From positions 41,340,101 to 41,404,100 of the forward strand of contig CM069872.1 of the NCBI GenBank assembly GCA_036172665.1: a stretch of 64,000 nt of DNA, written 5' to 3'. Below the pieces are notes generated by a model. That model saw only the letters and a list, made by a program, of their open reading frames with translations, was not told the origin of the DNA and made no database searches. This stretch comes from Prosopocoilus inquinatus. Lineage: Eukaryota > Arthropoda > Insecta > Coleoptera > Lucanidae. This document shows positions 45,228 through 55,953 of this stretch, piece after piece. Numbering within the stretch: the stretch's first letter is position 1; every line of letters starts with the position of its first letter. The translations under genes and the position numbers were made by a program.

Positions 45228-45960
45228 GTCCAGGACAATTTGCCAATTTTCCGTCGCCAATTCGCCGTGAGAATATTTGCCGTCGGCGATTAAAGTTTTA
45301 GATGCAAAAAATATACAATAATTATTAACTCAAATAAGAAAGCTAACCTATTTACCGGAAAAAAACTGCCTCTTCCTGGAAATTTCTTATTCCCCGGGGT
45401 GTTTGCAAAACCCCTTCAATTTTTTTTAGTTTCTGCTCCAAATTATACTCATTTTTATATAAATTAAAATCGCTACACATCAAAAGTCAACTATTTTAAA
45501 GATATTTTATGCAGGAAAGTTGATTGTTTCCAAAATTTGACAAATTGTTTATTTAAAACTATTAATTTGGAGCAATGCAAATGTAAAATGTAAATGTAAA
45601 AAATGCAAACGTAAACAATATGTAAAATTTCGAGCAGAATTTAAAATTATAAAAAAGTTAGGGGTTTCATTAAAAAATATATAACTATGATTACGTGTTA
45701 ACAGCATCAGTTGTTCGTAATTTTGTATCTTACAATGATCGTACTGTAATTAAAAAAATTATTTCGGTTTGAAATAAAAAAAATAATAGTACAGTCATTT
45801 TAATTTATTTGAAACTTACTTAAATTATATTAATCTTCATTCAATGTTCAGAAAGCTCATCAAGCTAAATAAAACAGTAACTTGCGGCGGCGACTTGGGC
45901 CAAACGGTGAATTGGGTCGACGGTGAATTGGTTCTATGGCGAATCGTCCAATTCATTTTG
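45228..45960. mobile_element. Possible DNA element with repeated GGCGAATTGG ends
   Basis: Left GGACAATTTGCC then CGCCAATTCGCCGT; right GGTGAATTGG, GGCGAATCGTCC. The short blocks are inverted between the ends and repeated within each. Ends are not sharp and no duplication was found. Confidence 0.4.
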
Positions 45961-46194
45961 GGTTCTGAATTGGTGTATTACGTGAAGTCATCGATAATGG
46001 GACGTTATGTAACGTAAGATCAGTCGTAAAAAAATTTCGCAACAAAAAGTATTCAGTTTATGTTTAAGTTCATCCGTCTTTCCTACTTAATGGAAAATTT
46101 TAAAAATTACTCCAATATTCAAAAATAATATAATCAAATATAAAAAACTATAGAGCCATTGCAATCATTACTAATTTGAGTAAAATGTATTATT

Positions 46195-47560
46195 TATCAC
46201 TCTAATACTCATAGCATTCTCTCATCTGATCAACATGATTTTGTAAGTAAACGTTCAACGGTTTCAAATCTTACAGTTATCACTGACCTTATATCTCACA
46301 GCATGGATAACAATATACAAGTTGATGTTATTTATATCGATAAGGCAAAGGCTTTTGATAAGCTTCATCATTTGCTCATGATGTCTAAACTACATTATTT
46401 TGGTTGTGATCTTTTAACTATTTATCTTCTTAAATTCTAGTTATATGATCGGAAACAATTTGTTTTGAGTAATTTTCTGTACAACAACTTCGGCAGTTCC
46501 TCAAGGATCCGTCCTTGGTCCTCAACTATTTAATGATCTTGCGTTGAAAATTTCAGGACATAAATTTCTTTTTGCAGGTGATCTTAAATTATATAACATT
46601 TCGTCTATCTACGACAGTCTATCCTGGCAAAAATACTTTTGTTCTGTGGTGTCTTAGTATCATAAGAACAGTTTGTCTTTAAATCTCTGCAAAATGCAGT
46701 CATGTCTTTCACTAAAAAAATTCTTTTTATTTTAATTATTGTCTTGTAAAGAAGTTTTAGCTAGGGTTAATTCTCATACTGATCTTGGTGTTATTTTCGA
46801 TTCTCATTTAATTTGTAATGAATACATTTGCGCCACCATTTCCTCTTGTCATAGAAAACTAGGATTCATATATCGAAACACAGAATTTTTCTCAAATTAG
46901 TTCGATCAAAACTTGAATATGCAACACCTATTTGGAGTCCTTACTATAACATTCATGTTAATCCGCTCGAAGACATCCAAAGAAAATTTCTTAAATACTT
47001 GTGTTGGAACTTGGACACAAGACATTAACCAGAATGTTCTCTTAAAACGATTTCATCTTCATACACTTCCGACGTAATAATGCCAACCTTAAATTTTATA
47101 ATTTATAAATTGCTAAACAATTAAATTAATTATCCTAACCTTCTCGACTGCCTAACGTTTAAAGTACCGACATTTAATTCTAGATCATGTGAGTTTTTTT
47201 ATTGGCCTAATCCGTGTACTAATTTATTAACTAAATCTCCAAATTACAGGATGTGTTCTCTAATCAACAAAATTAGCCTAATCGTTGATTTTTCTCATGA
47301 TTCTTTAAATGCTATTATTAAAGTCGTAATTGGTTCCTAGTTATTTTAATGTGTTTTTTTTTTATGATAATTTTAAATATTTCTAGTTTTTCCTTTATCG
47401 TGATCCTTTGTTATTACTAAGTATTCTTTTATTATTTATTCTTTTTTGTTATATGTTAGCTAATAATTTACTCTTTGTTAAGTCACTTTTTACATTGAGT
47501 CCTTCTGGGTCTCTTCCTATTGAACAATAAAGACTATTATTATTACTATTATTAGAACTA
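46195..47560 (+). pseudogene. Decayed jockey-like LINE reverse transcriptase
   Basis: The plus strand reads, in broken frames: QHDFVSKRSTVSNL, VDVIYIDKAKAFDKLHH, SAVPQGSVLGPQLF, FAGDLKLY (catalytic FADD changed to FAGD), LEDIQRKFLKYL, and a 3' end ACAATAAAGACTATTATTATT. These are the ordered RT blocks of jockey/BS-type insect LINEs. Several stops and frameshifts and the altered catalytic motif make it inactive; the 5' half is missing. Confidence 0.85.
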
Positions 47561-47989
47561 AACAAGCATTTATTAACTACAAGTTTTCCGTGTTTAAACT
47601 TCAGTCATCACAGTGAACACAAGTGACGGTTGTAAATAAAATAAATAAAAGAGTATATGGACTAAGACATACTTTCACTGTTGTTTCAAAACTAGGGTTA
47701 GTTTCGACTGAACATACTTTATAACCTAGAATGGTAGGAGCACAACTTAAGGGTGACTGCCTTTTTTAATTTAAAAGCCTCGACATTTGAGTTAAAAACA
47801 TAACCGGATAACAGAAAAACGTAACATGCTACAATATTCAATAAGGAAGTATCCACTTTTTAAAAACAAACGGGTTTATATATTGAGTTTCTGTCAAAAA
47901 TACTCAAAAAAATAACGATAGTTTCGAGATCTCAGTGTAAACGTACATTGAACAATAAAAGTAACGTGTCACCAATCACATTTTAAATC

Positions 47990-48069
47990 ATGATCAAAAA
48001 GGTAAACAAACACGTGCTGATTTTATTTTGTGTTTGTGTGAATATCTTGATGGTCGCTGCTTGTCTGCC
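47990..48069 (+). CDS. Candidate signal-peptide exon for the chitin-binding gene (uncertain)
   Basis: An ATG at 47990 opens a short frame with a signal-peptide-like profile: MIKKVNK, then a hydrophobic core HVLILFCVCVNILMVAA. It lies 485 bp upstream of the first confirmed exon and would need to end in phase 1. A weak donor (GTCTGC after 48061) fits the phase; the strong donor GTATGT at 48078 also fits but lies after an in-frame TAA. It may therefore be the real first exon with a weak donor, or chance. Confidence 0.3.
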
Positions 48070-48364
48070 TACTTAATGTATGTAAATGTAAGAAGGAAGT
48101 AGACCGCAATTTGATGATTTTTAATAAGGGATACATTATTTTTATTGTTCAGTATACACATTAAGAGAGATAAATGTAATATTCAAATAGACCTTAAAAG
48201 TTAAACCGCAACTTTCTCTTCACTGACGAACTTATCTTCTGTTCTCATTTAAACACACACCTAAAACCAGTCTGTTATTTTTCCAATTAATTAATTAGTT
48301 GGTTATCCGATGCACAAATCAACGCCATTTTCGTTAACGCATTAATAAATAGGCGAAGCTCAAA

Positions 48365-48438
48365 AAGTTTGAATTCGCTTTTTGTTTATGGTTAATTAAA
48401 TTATTTTATTAACCATAAACAAAAAGCTTATTCAAATT
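48365..48438. repeat. Short perfect-stem hairpin
   Basis: TTTTTGTTTATGGTTAAT and ATTAACCATAAACAAAAA pair around a short loop, with outer TTTGAATTCGC/GCTTATTCAAA. It lies about 115 bp upstream of the chitin-binding gene exon at 48554. Confidence 0.75.
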
Positions 48439-48553
48439 TACGTGTAGGAGTGTACATTTGCGCCGAACTAAAGCAGAATCATAAATATTTGCGGTGTGAT
48501 TAAATTGCTCTGGTGGTTTTAATGTAATTTAGTGGTGATTTTGTTGTTTCTAG

Positions 48554-48748
48554 ATGGAAGCGAACAACAGAGCGAGGTGAAGCACCGGGTGAAGAAAGAG
48601 CGAGCTCCTCCGTCTCCAGATGAGAATGACGTAGAAGATGTAGACGATTTTGACGAAAGGAATAATCCATTAAATGCAAATTTCGTCCCTCCGGGTTTCC
48701 TCAGTCCGTCGGTGCAGGAATATTTAGAATTAGGAAAATCAATCCCAG
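48554..48748 (+). CDS. Chitin-binding gene, linker exon
   Basis: Acceptor TTGTTTCTAG, donor GTAAAA at 48749. Begins with two bases completing a codon (phase 1) and ends with one base (phase 1). Charged, Pro-rich linker before the domain. Confidence 0.85.
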
Positions 48749-51700
48749 GTAAAAATAAAATCAAAGTGAACTGGCGGAATTCACTTTAACTGCTCTATTA
48801 AAAATGAATTTATTCCATCATCGCCTTCCGTCGATAAAAAGAGACAATTATAAGACAAGGCAGTTTATTAAAGTTGAGTGGTAAATCGAAGATGATATTA
48901 TACAAGCGAGAAAACGCACGCAGACGTTTTCGTTCTTTCACAAAACGTGATGCAACGTTCTAATTACATAAATTACAGCAGATGCGAGGCACCGGCATGA
49001 AGAAGTGAATTTATTCGCAATGTAACGCAGATAACATTCACTGGGTGAAGTGATTATAAGACGGTCGGATACAATAACCGAAAGTAAAAGCAATTTATGA
49101 AGCGAGGAGAATTTTTTGGGCTAGACTTTCATTTTCGAGTTACAAAAACGTTAGTTCCTGCCTTCCATCGAGATTCAATCTCGCCATTTCAAAAATACTG
49201 GAACGCAGTTGCCAATTCAAGGCTGTTAGTACTAGATTTATTTAAAATTTATATCAAGCGAAGAGACTTTTTTGAATGAAACTTATAAAAGTTCTTTCTG
49301 TCCGATTAAATTTTTAAAATTGCTGGAAACGCAGTTAGTTAGTAACTCACTCAAGGCTGTTTAATTATTTATCGACCGATTGAAATTGGATATACGATAC
49401 CTTCAACAACAAAAGAATTCAAAGAGATAACGAGATCAAGGGCGATTTAAATAAAACAAACGCAATTACACGCGTGCAAACATTCATGGGACGAATTTAC
49501 GCGGTGGTCTTGAAACCTGATATTCGAACGCCGGCTTCGTTTCGTATTCACAAATACAGTCGGTCTGTTTTCGATTTTCCCCCCCGAAGCACTGCACCAA
49601 ATAAATTTTATCCGTTCGAATAAATATGTAATTCCGTTCAATTACATCTATTCATGTAGAAAAACTCTGCACGAAATTATTTATTTATTTATATATTTAT
49701 TCTGCCGTACTCATCGCTTTTGCGAAACGTTTTGCAAATACACAGCAGATTTCAATAATTAGACGGGCAGGCAAATCGTGCGAATGATTCGATTACGAAC
49801 GAAATAATTCGATTGAAAATGTTTTGTTTTTATAGAATTCGGAAAATAGGAAATGACAGCATTTTCAAACTTAACTACACAGGTTTTTGATTGACCTCAA
49901 TTTTAATTCAGTCACAATGGAAATGCATGGTTCGATTCGGTTTTGATTCAGAATTCGCGTAAAACCAAGCTGTCTTCAAATGATATCATTTTCAACGAAA
50001 TGGGTTTCAAACTTCTCATTGACTTCAATTTTATTTCAATCGAATAATCACGATGGAAGTAAGATAAATTTTCAATCAAACGATACACGACATAGTCAGG
50101 CTGTCTTCGAATGATTTGATTATAAATGAAATGGAATTTAATTGAAGGGGTCAGTGCGAAAAGTAGCTAAGTCCACATTTTGCATTTTTGAGATAACCAA
50201 TGTCAAGTACGTGCATTTACATGTACTATCGTCTGGTAAATTCAGATAAATTCCAAGAAGTCAATAAGTCGAATCCCAAATCAGTGCAAGAAGTTGCTAA
50301 TGCCCCTAATTCCCCGGAAGTAACCAATTCTTGATGCGAATGTCGCATGAAAAGTTGTTTCAATATCAAATTCTATTATCCTGATTTATCAAATTTGCAA
50401 AATACGCGTGCTATTACTTACATTTATATTAAATTCTTGTCCGGATTTAATGTCCGCTACCGTACCTTCATTTTGTTAAAATTTAAATTGTTATAACGTA
50501 TGCTCTATTTTTTAATTGTTTATAATATAAGATCCAGTTCTCAGGTGGCTAGGAATAAATTTCATGTCTTAGCTAAATACATATACTGTTGTTAACTTGA
50601 CAGCACATATCATTTCTTAACACAAATATTATACCACTAGTTAAACACGAAGCTTACATCACAAAATATTAGTATTGCACAAAAAGTGGATGAAATTTGG
50701 ACGTACTGGTATACCTGCTCTAAGTTAAAATACGAGTTCTCTTTTGCACAAGCAACTGAGATTTGAGATTTAAAAAGTCATACGTTACTTTGGTAAACAA
50801 AATAAAAATAATATTCTTCGTTAAAATATTTCTATCTATTGTAAATGATCGACATCACCAAAATTCAGTCCAAAACAATTTGGCATTATTTTTCAAGGTC
50901 TAAGCAAATTTTCTAAATTTGATTTTTTTTTATTGTACGGCAATATATCTCTGTGTGTAAAAAAATCAAGTGCCTGGAGCAATAAATAAAAACGTGGGAG
51001 TATATTAAAATATTCAGTTCACAATAGTTCAAAAACATGAGAAAGTGTGACTTAGCTACTTCTTGCACTGATCCCTTCAATTAGAAGCTTTTTGCTTGAA
51101 GGAAATTCCTTGTTCGACTTCAATTTCATTTAAATCAAATAATCACAATGAAAAAAAATGTATTCCTTTGGTTCAAGTCCACCTGGAACGAAATCAAAGT
51201 GGAACAAATTCAGAATCAAACGGATTCCATTAGAAGCGTTTTGCTTCAAACGAAATTTTCGATCGATTTCAATTTTATTTCAATCAAATCATCGTGATGG
51301 AAATGCATTTCTTCTTGCGGAGGGTGATTGTTCCCAGGGGTTTGTGGAACTACTGCGTTTTTATTTACATTTTATTTTTACGTCACCACTTGCCCTTAAA
51401 TACATCAAAGTTAAATTTGTAATTATGCAGTTGTGTAGAGTTATTTCGCTTATTATGTTAGTTCATGATCTAGTTTCTCCTATGAGATGGGGTCCGCGGG
51501 CATAATAAATTTGGGGACCATTGGTCTAGGTCAGGAGTTCCCAACAGGGTCGATGAAGACTTGCAGAAGTCGGTTGGGTTCGATGACTGTCAGTTTATTA
51601 AATAAGATCTACGTTCTATTGTCCTAATTAATTTTCATTATATCGCAGAAAACAGCTATAAAAATTTATTTCCATCGAAAATATTATATTTTTAACGAGA

Positions 51701-54700
51701 ACTTCTGTCGTCAAATATTAAAATTCGATTGTATAATAGTTTTGGTTAACAGATGGTGCTTTAAATATTTCTATGTTATACAAGTACCAATATGTATACG
51801 GTACACGATTTGAAATTGGAATAAGATAGCTTTCATTCTTGATTCAGAGATGGCGCCCTAAATAATGGCAATCTTGATGGCAACATAGGGAAATTGAGTT
51901 CTGAAAGCATTTGCTTCATTTTATTCATCCGGCCCAATCATTTCTGTTGCGCCTTGATTTTCTTGCAATTTAATTTTGACAAAAAGATATTATAAATGAC
52001 AAACAAAGATAAAGACGATATTCCGGTATTTGAAATTAGAATTAAATAGTTTTTATGTTTGGTCAAGAGATGGCGCTCTATTAATAATAATCCTTTCACA
52101 TCTGGATTTTAGATTTTAAATTTAATTTAGAAACTAAAGTCATTGCAAAGATAGAAGGCGAGAACGTCAGCAGAAAGATGAAAAATTGTTACGAGGAAAT
52201 TCGATTAAAATGACTTCCTATCTGATTAAGAGATGGCGCTTTGCATAAATGCCATAATACAGTTTTTTTTTTTTTGGAATTCAGCTTTGCCAAAAAAATA
52301 TCGTATAGTTTACGTCCTGCTATTTGAAATGAAAATTAAATTGCTTTAATTTTTTGTCTGGAGATACAACAGATGGCGCAATTAATGCGGGCACTAGATC
52401 ATGTTAGTAGATACGACAATTTATACTGAGAAATTGAACTAAACGCGCTTAGATTTTATATTTTCGACAATAAAAAATGTTTTTATTAAAATATGAAAAG
52501 GAAATTAGAATTAAATAGCTTTCATTTTTGGTCAACAGATGGCGGTCTAAATAATTCCATCACATTTTGATTTTAGATTTCGAAATTTAATTTTAAAATT
52601 AAATTCATTGCAAAGATAGAAGGTGAGAAGGAAGATGAAAAGCTGTTTCGAGGAAACTCGATTAAAATTGTTTTCCTACTTGGTCAAGAGATGGCGCCCT
52701 GAATAATTGCTGTAACACCATTTCTCTTTTGCTTTGCAATTCAGTTTTGCTAACAGTATGTCGATGGTTTACGTCCTGCTGCTCGAAAATATAATGAAGC
52801 AAATGCAAATTAAACGGTTTTAATTTTTCGTCAAGAGATGGCCCTCTAAATAATCCAATTACCTCATTACATTTTAACTTTGAAATTCGAAATTATAGCA
52901 AAGTCACGGGTTTGCATGTGAAAATAAAATGAAGTCATGTAAAATTCGACTTAAAAAGGTTTCAGTTTCGGACAACAGATGGCGTTCTGAATGACTTACG
53001 CCTGACGTCTGAATAATACCAACACAGGTACGGCAATTCATACCGACAGATTGAAAAAAAAGCGCGTAGATTTCAATGTTAAATCTTCGGTTTAAAAAAA
53101 ATATTTACTGACAATATGAAGACGAAACCGTACTCTTGATATTCCATTAAGATAGTTCCCTATTAAGAATAATAGATGGCGCCTCAAAGAGTTCAATAGG
53201 ATTTGTAGGAATCAGATAAACTTTTAAATAATCTGAAGATAGTTGCTTTTATTACTAATTACAGTAGGACCTCTATAATCCGAACATGCCCTAATCCTAA
53301 TCCTAATGCAGTTCATTGCTCGTTAGATTGTTGACCGCTAAGCCTCAGATTCGTAGGATAGCGATATGCACAAAGTAGCGGCCGTAAATTGGCGGTGAAT
53401 GTCAAAAAAGTCACAAAAAAAATAAATATTCAAATAAGCAAATTTGAGGAAACTCTTTATTATATTTATATTTTTATTATTTAAAACAGAGGAACTTAAG
53501 CAATTTGGAAATTAGGGGAAGGAGAGACATGCGTCCAAGCTTGACGAGCTCCAGACGAACAAATTTTTTTCTAATTAGTTTGAACTGCTTTATTAAAAAA
53601 AATCGATGTACACCAAGTAAGCAAGTACTCAGGATTCCAAAAATGTGCAGCCAAATAATCATTCCTTCCAAAATCTAATGACACTAGGCACGTATGGTTT
53701 GCCAGAAATGTCACCGTGAAGTAAGAAAACGTAAAATATTTCATTTTTTAAAGGTTTGGAATCACTTTTTTTGGTGAATCTTCATTTTCCAAATATTATA
53801 TCTAGGTGAGTAATAATTACAGATCGTTGGTTTTCTTTTTGCTTATTTTACGTCAACATACCTACGACATTTTTTCAAATGTTACATGACGCAATTTTTC
53901 AACACTACATAATGTCATTTACAGTCACATGACGGCCGTTACATTACGGTGCCGATGCCCTAGGAAGCCAAACCTTTACTGTTCAGCTTGTATTGCAATT
54001 TATATTTTGTATTTATTTTTCTTCGAAAATCCGAATGAACCAAGGCAATTATTAGTTAATTAATTACTAATTAATTTATAATTTAATTAATTAAATTAAA
54101 TTAATTAAAGAGGTCGTAGTGTACCTATTTATTTTCACTATTATTTTACAAATACTTATTTGGTAAACGAACGAATTCTTTGTTCGACACAGAATTGGAA
54201 CATCGTGGCAGTTTGAAACCATGACCAAATGATGTATTTTTGTCCAAATTGAAGAATTTTCTTTTTTAACTGGCTTAAGGAGTTCGCCCATTACCCCTGA
54301 CCGTAATAGGACCGTGTCCGGACCGACACAGTCAAAAAACATTCTTTCCGTATATTTAATGGGGTAACGCACGGTCTGAAGCCTGTCGGAGCCGATACGG
54401 CTGTTTTTTGACTGTGTCGGTCCGGATACGGTCCTATTACGGTCTGGTCTAATGGGCGAACTCCTTTAGAGGGTGTTTAAACAAAAGTCTAAAATTTTTA
54501 GAGTTATAGTAATAATTAAGCTTAAAATGGGGGAAGAAGGGAATCGATGAAAACTTTCCTTTATTCTAAGGGGTCAGGGCTTAAAAACGGTTGGGAATCT
54601 CTGGTCTAGATCAACCCAGAATGAAGCAATCTGGAATCAATTGATCTTTGGGGTAGTTGCTCCATACGAATTTCTATTGCGACGTTCAATCGTATTCCGG

Positions 54701-55884
54701 ATTTTACGCGGATCCGGAAAGTCCGTGTCAAACTTGGTTGGCATTGCTGCAATATCGATGGAAGACAAACATTTCTGCTTAAATGGTGATATTGACTGAC
54801 GTGATTACGAATGAAATTTTAGAAAGTAAGATTTTTCAAATTTGTACAGTTTTTTGATAGACCTTAATTTAATAGGTTACGAATTAAATTATAAGATATT
54901 TTAGAGATTTAGGTCCGATTTCTTCACCTAGGGATACATTTATCTGTCGTATAATATGCTAGGAAATCATTATTGACACAATGCTTTCCAGGGATATTAC
55001 CTGACTGATAACTTTATCAGGAGGTGAAGAAATCGAGCCTAAGAAGATTTTTCAAATTTGGACAGCTTTCTGATAGACTTCAATTTGATATCACATCTTT
55101 TTTGGTACAGGTCGACCCGGAACTGATTACCCCGTCTTAGGAATGGTTCCGTATACGAATTTCTATTGCGATGAACAACCGTATCCCGGATTTTACGCAG
55201 ATCCGGAAACTCGATGCCAAACTTGGCATTATTGCGACATCGATGGAAGACAAACAACATTCCTCTGTCCAAACGGCACACAATTTAGTCAGGCAGTCTT
55301 CGTCTGCGATTGGTGGTTCAATGTGCGATGTGATTTGAGTACTAGGTGAGAAAAAGTATGATTTACTTTGACCCAGTTTAGCAGAAAAATGATTCAGCAA
55401 TTACACATAAAAACGAGAAACCTTTCATTTTGAAAACATAGAATTAGTTCAATGCGCACATAAATTGATTTATATTATCGTTAAATGTACGACGACGACA
55501 ATTTCCGTTCGCGTACGATTTTCAGAACAGTATCAGTGTCTGTTAAATAAAAACTTAAAAGAGAGTGGTAATTTACTGGAAATTGAACGCTTGTTTCCGA
55601 CTTCCAATTAATCAGCAGCTTAATAGTTGACTGGATCTATATACATTGCGATTAACAGAGCAGAATAAGTTAATTAATTACGTCCTATTTAAAAACACAC
55701 TTTTCAATGCGAAATCAATGCTTTCCGCGAAATTGAACAATAAATACATTTTTCTGAAGCATTTCATTTTTCTAGGTTATATGTAATAAATAGCAGATTA
55801 TACGGACGGCCAAAACTTGATCCGGCAAGACCTCACCGTACCATCACGAAGCAACTGTTAGAAGAGATCTTCAACGATGAATAA
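48554..55884 (+). CDS. Secreted protein with one chitin-binding (peritrophin-A/CBM14) domain, CPAP1 type
   Basis: Probable cuticular or extracellular chitin-binding protein. Three exons: 48554-48748, 55111-55345, 55776-55884, with introns of 6,362 and 430 bp. Phases match throughout (1, then 2). The first exon encodes a basic/acidic linker (KHRVKKERAPPSPDEND, DVDDFDERNN) ending LELGKSIPG. The second holds the whole domain: FYCDEQ, ADPETRCQTWHYCD, FLCPNGTQFS, VCDWWFNVRC; cysteine spacing C-x15-C-x5-C-x10-C-x12-C-x7-C fits the type-2 chitin-binding pattern. The third gives a conserved-looking tail (LYGRPKLDPARPHRT) and stop TAA. About 179 residues are seen; a signal peptide must lie upstream. 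A single domain points to the CPAP1 group rather than gut peritrophins; which member I cannot say. Confidence 0.9.
49885..51310. repeat. Interrupted tandem array of about 150-bp units in the long intron
   Basis: The block TTGACTTCAATTTTATTTCA then AATAATCACGATGGAA recurs at about 49890, 50025, 51116 and 51268, and in shorter form at 54851 and 55073. After removing an inserted element (50144-51078), the first four spacings are about 135-155 bp. The last form lies directly before the true chitin-binding exon, and the third unit runs on into GGTTCAAGTCCACCTGGAAC, similar to the acceptor and start of that exon. Confidence 0.6.
50144..51078. mobile_element. DNA element of 935 bp with GAAGGGGTCAGTGC ends
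   Basis: Left GAAGGGGTCAGTGCGAAAAG then TAGCTAAGTC; right, inverted, GAAGGGATCAGTGCAAGAAG then TAGCTAAGTC. About 40 bp match. AATT stands on both flanks (50140-50143 and 51079-51082). A third copy of the terminal word (TCAGTGCAAGAAGTTGCTAA) lies inside at about 50282. No coding frame. Confidence 0.8.
51751..53183 (+). repeat. Array of ten AGATGGCGC-type motifs in diverged tandem units
   Basis: Motif starts: 51751, 51848, 52068, 52231, 52371, 52537, 52689, 52836, 52977, 53174, all on the plus strand, spaced 97-220 bp (most 140-166). Six have exact AGATGGCGC; the others differ at one base. Flanks repeat more weakly (TTGGTCAAG before, CTAAATAAT after, TTAAATAG upstream). The core resembles the insect CTCF site (AG.(T/G)GGCGC), from memory. 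Whether any protein binds here is unknown. Confidence 0.75.
53341..53975. mobile_element. MITE family E, copy 2 (longer)
   Basis: AGCCTCAGATTCGTAGGATA to CCCTAGGAAGCCAAACCT, with inner GCGGCCGTAAATTGGCGGTG and TGACGGCCGTTACATTACGG matching copy 1 at 13343. The middle is about 250 bp longer than in copy 1 and contains no supported gene. Confidence 0.75.
54279..54464. mobile_element. Palindromic MITE with GGAGTTCGCCCATTA ends
   Basis: GGAGTTCGCCCATTA and TAATGGGCGAACTCC are perfect inverted ends; arms continue through GACCGTAATAGGACCGT and CGGACCGACACAGTCAAAA for about 65 bp. The GC-richer stem gives an opposite-strand open frame (54091-54372) that is not a gene. Confidence 0.85.
54604..54790 (+). 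pseudogene. Decayed duplicate of the chitin-binding exon
   Basis: An acceptor-like GGTCTAG followed by ATCAACCCAGAATGA resembles GGTACAG and GTCGACCCGGAACTGA of the true exon. Then TACGAATTTCTATTGCGA, GGATTTTACGC and GATCCGGAAA match it nearly base for base, to ATCGATGGAAGACAAAC. The translation keeps FYCDVQSYSGFYADPE and CQTW, then a one-base shift and a stop (TAA at 54780-54782) remove the last three cysteines. No downstream donor is kept. An extra exon or gene copy that has died. Confidence 0.82.
54912..55039. mobile_element. Harbinger-like palindromic MITE, stem type B copy 2
   Basis: GGTCCGATTTCTTCACC and GGTGAAGAAATCGAGCC inverted; stem shared with 10783-10912. Flanks are TTA (left) and TAA (right), the only whole copy whose triplets differ. 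It lies 72 bp upstream of the true chitin-binding exon. Confidence 0.85.
55111..55345 (+). CDS. Chitin-binding gene, CBM14 domain exon
   Basis: Acceptor TTTTGGTACAG, donor GTGAG at 55346. Contains all six cysteines and the WHYCD and CDWWF aromatic motifs of the domain. A decayed duplicate lies about 500 bp upstream. Confidence 0.92.
55776..55884 (+). CDS. Chitin-binding gene, terminal exon
   Basis: Acceptor TTTTTCTAG. One base completes an Arg codon, then 35 sense codons and TAA at 55882-55884. Confidence 0.88.
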
Positions 55885-55950
55885 AAAATTAAATCAACGA
55901 ACTGCACTTTTTGTTTTAAAATCATAGAGTGAGTGCGTCACAGAAATAAA
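55880..55950 (+). terminator. Poly(A) signals of the chitin-binding gene
   Basis: AATAAA overlaps the stop codon (55880-55885), and further AATAAA hexamers occur in AAATAAATAAACG near 55944-55953. The second group is the more likely signal because it allows a short 3' UTR. Confidence 0.5.
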
Positions 55951-55953
55951 TAA

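Larger units (their letters stand above)
51532..54603. mobile_element. hAT-like element of 3.07 kb, non-autonomous
   Basis: Ends CAGGAGTTCCCAAC and, inverted, CAGAGATTCCCAAC, the CAG.G.TTCCCAAC form of hAT transposons. Flanks GTCTAGGT (51524-51531) and GTCTAGAT (54604-54611) agree at seven of eight positions. No transposase is recognisable; the interior is the motif array at 51751-53183, a nested MITE (53341-53975) and a palindrome (54279-54464). The left flank (GGGGACCATTG before 51524) looks like the end of a second, older hAT relic. Confidence 0.65.

Noticed and set aside
51158..51505. 115-codon plus-strand frame
   Set aside because: Spans decayed exon-edge repeats and a hAT-like relic; no recognisable protein.
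54091..54372. 93-codon minus-strand frame
   Set aside because: Half of it is the stem of the palindromic MITE at 54279-54464.
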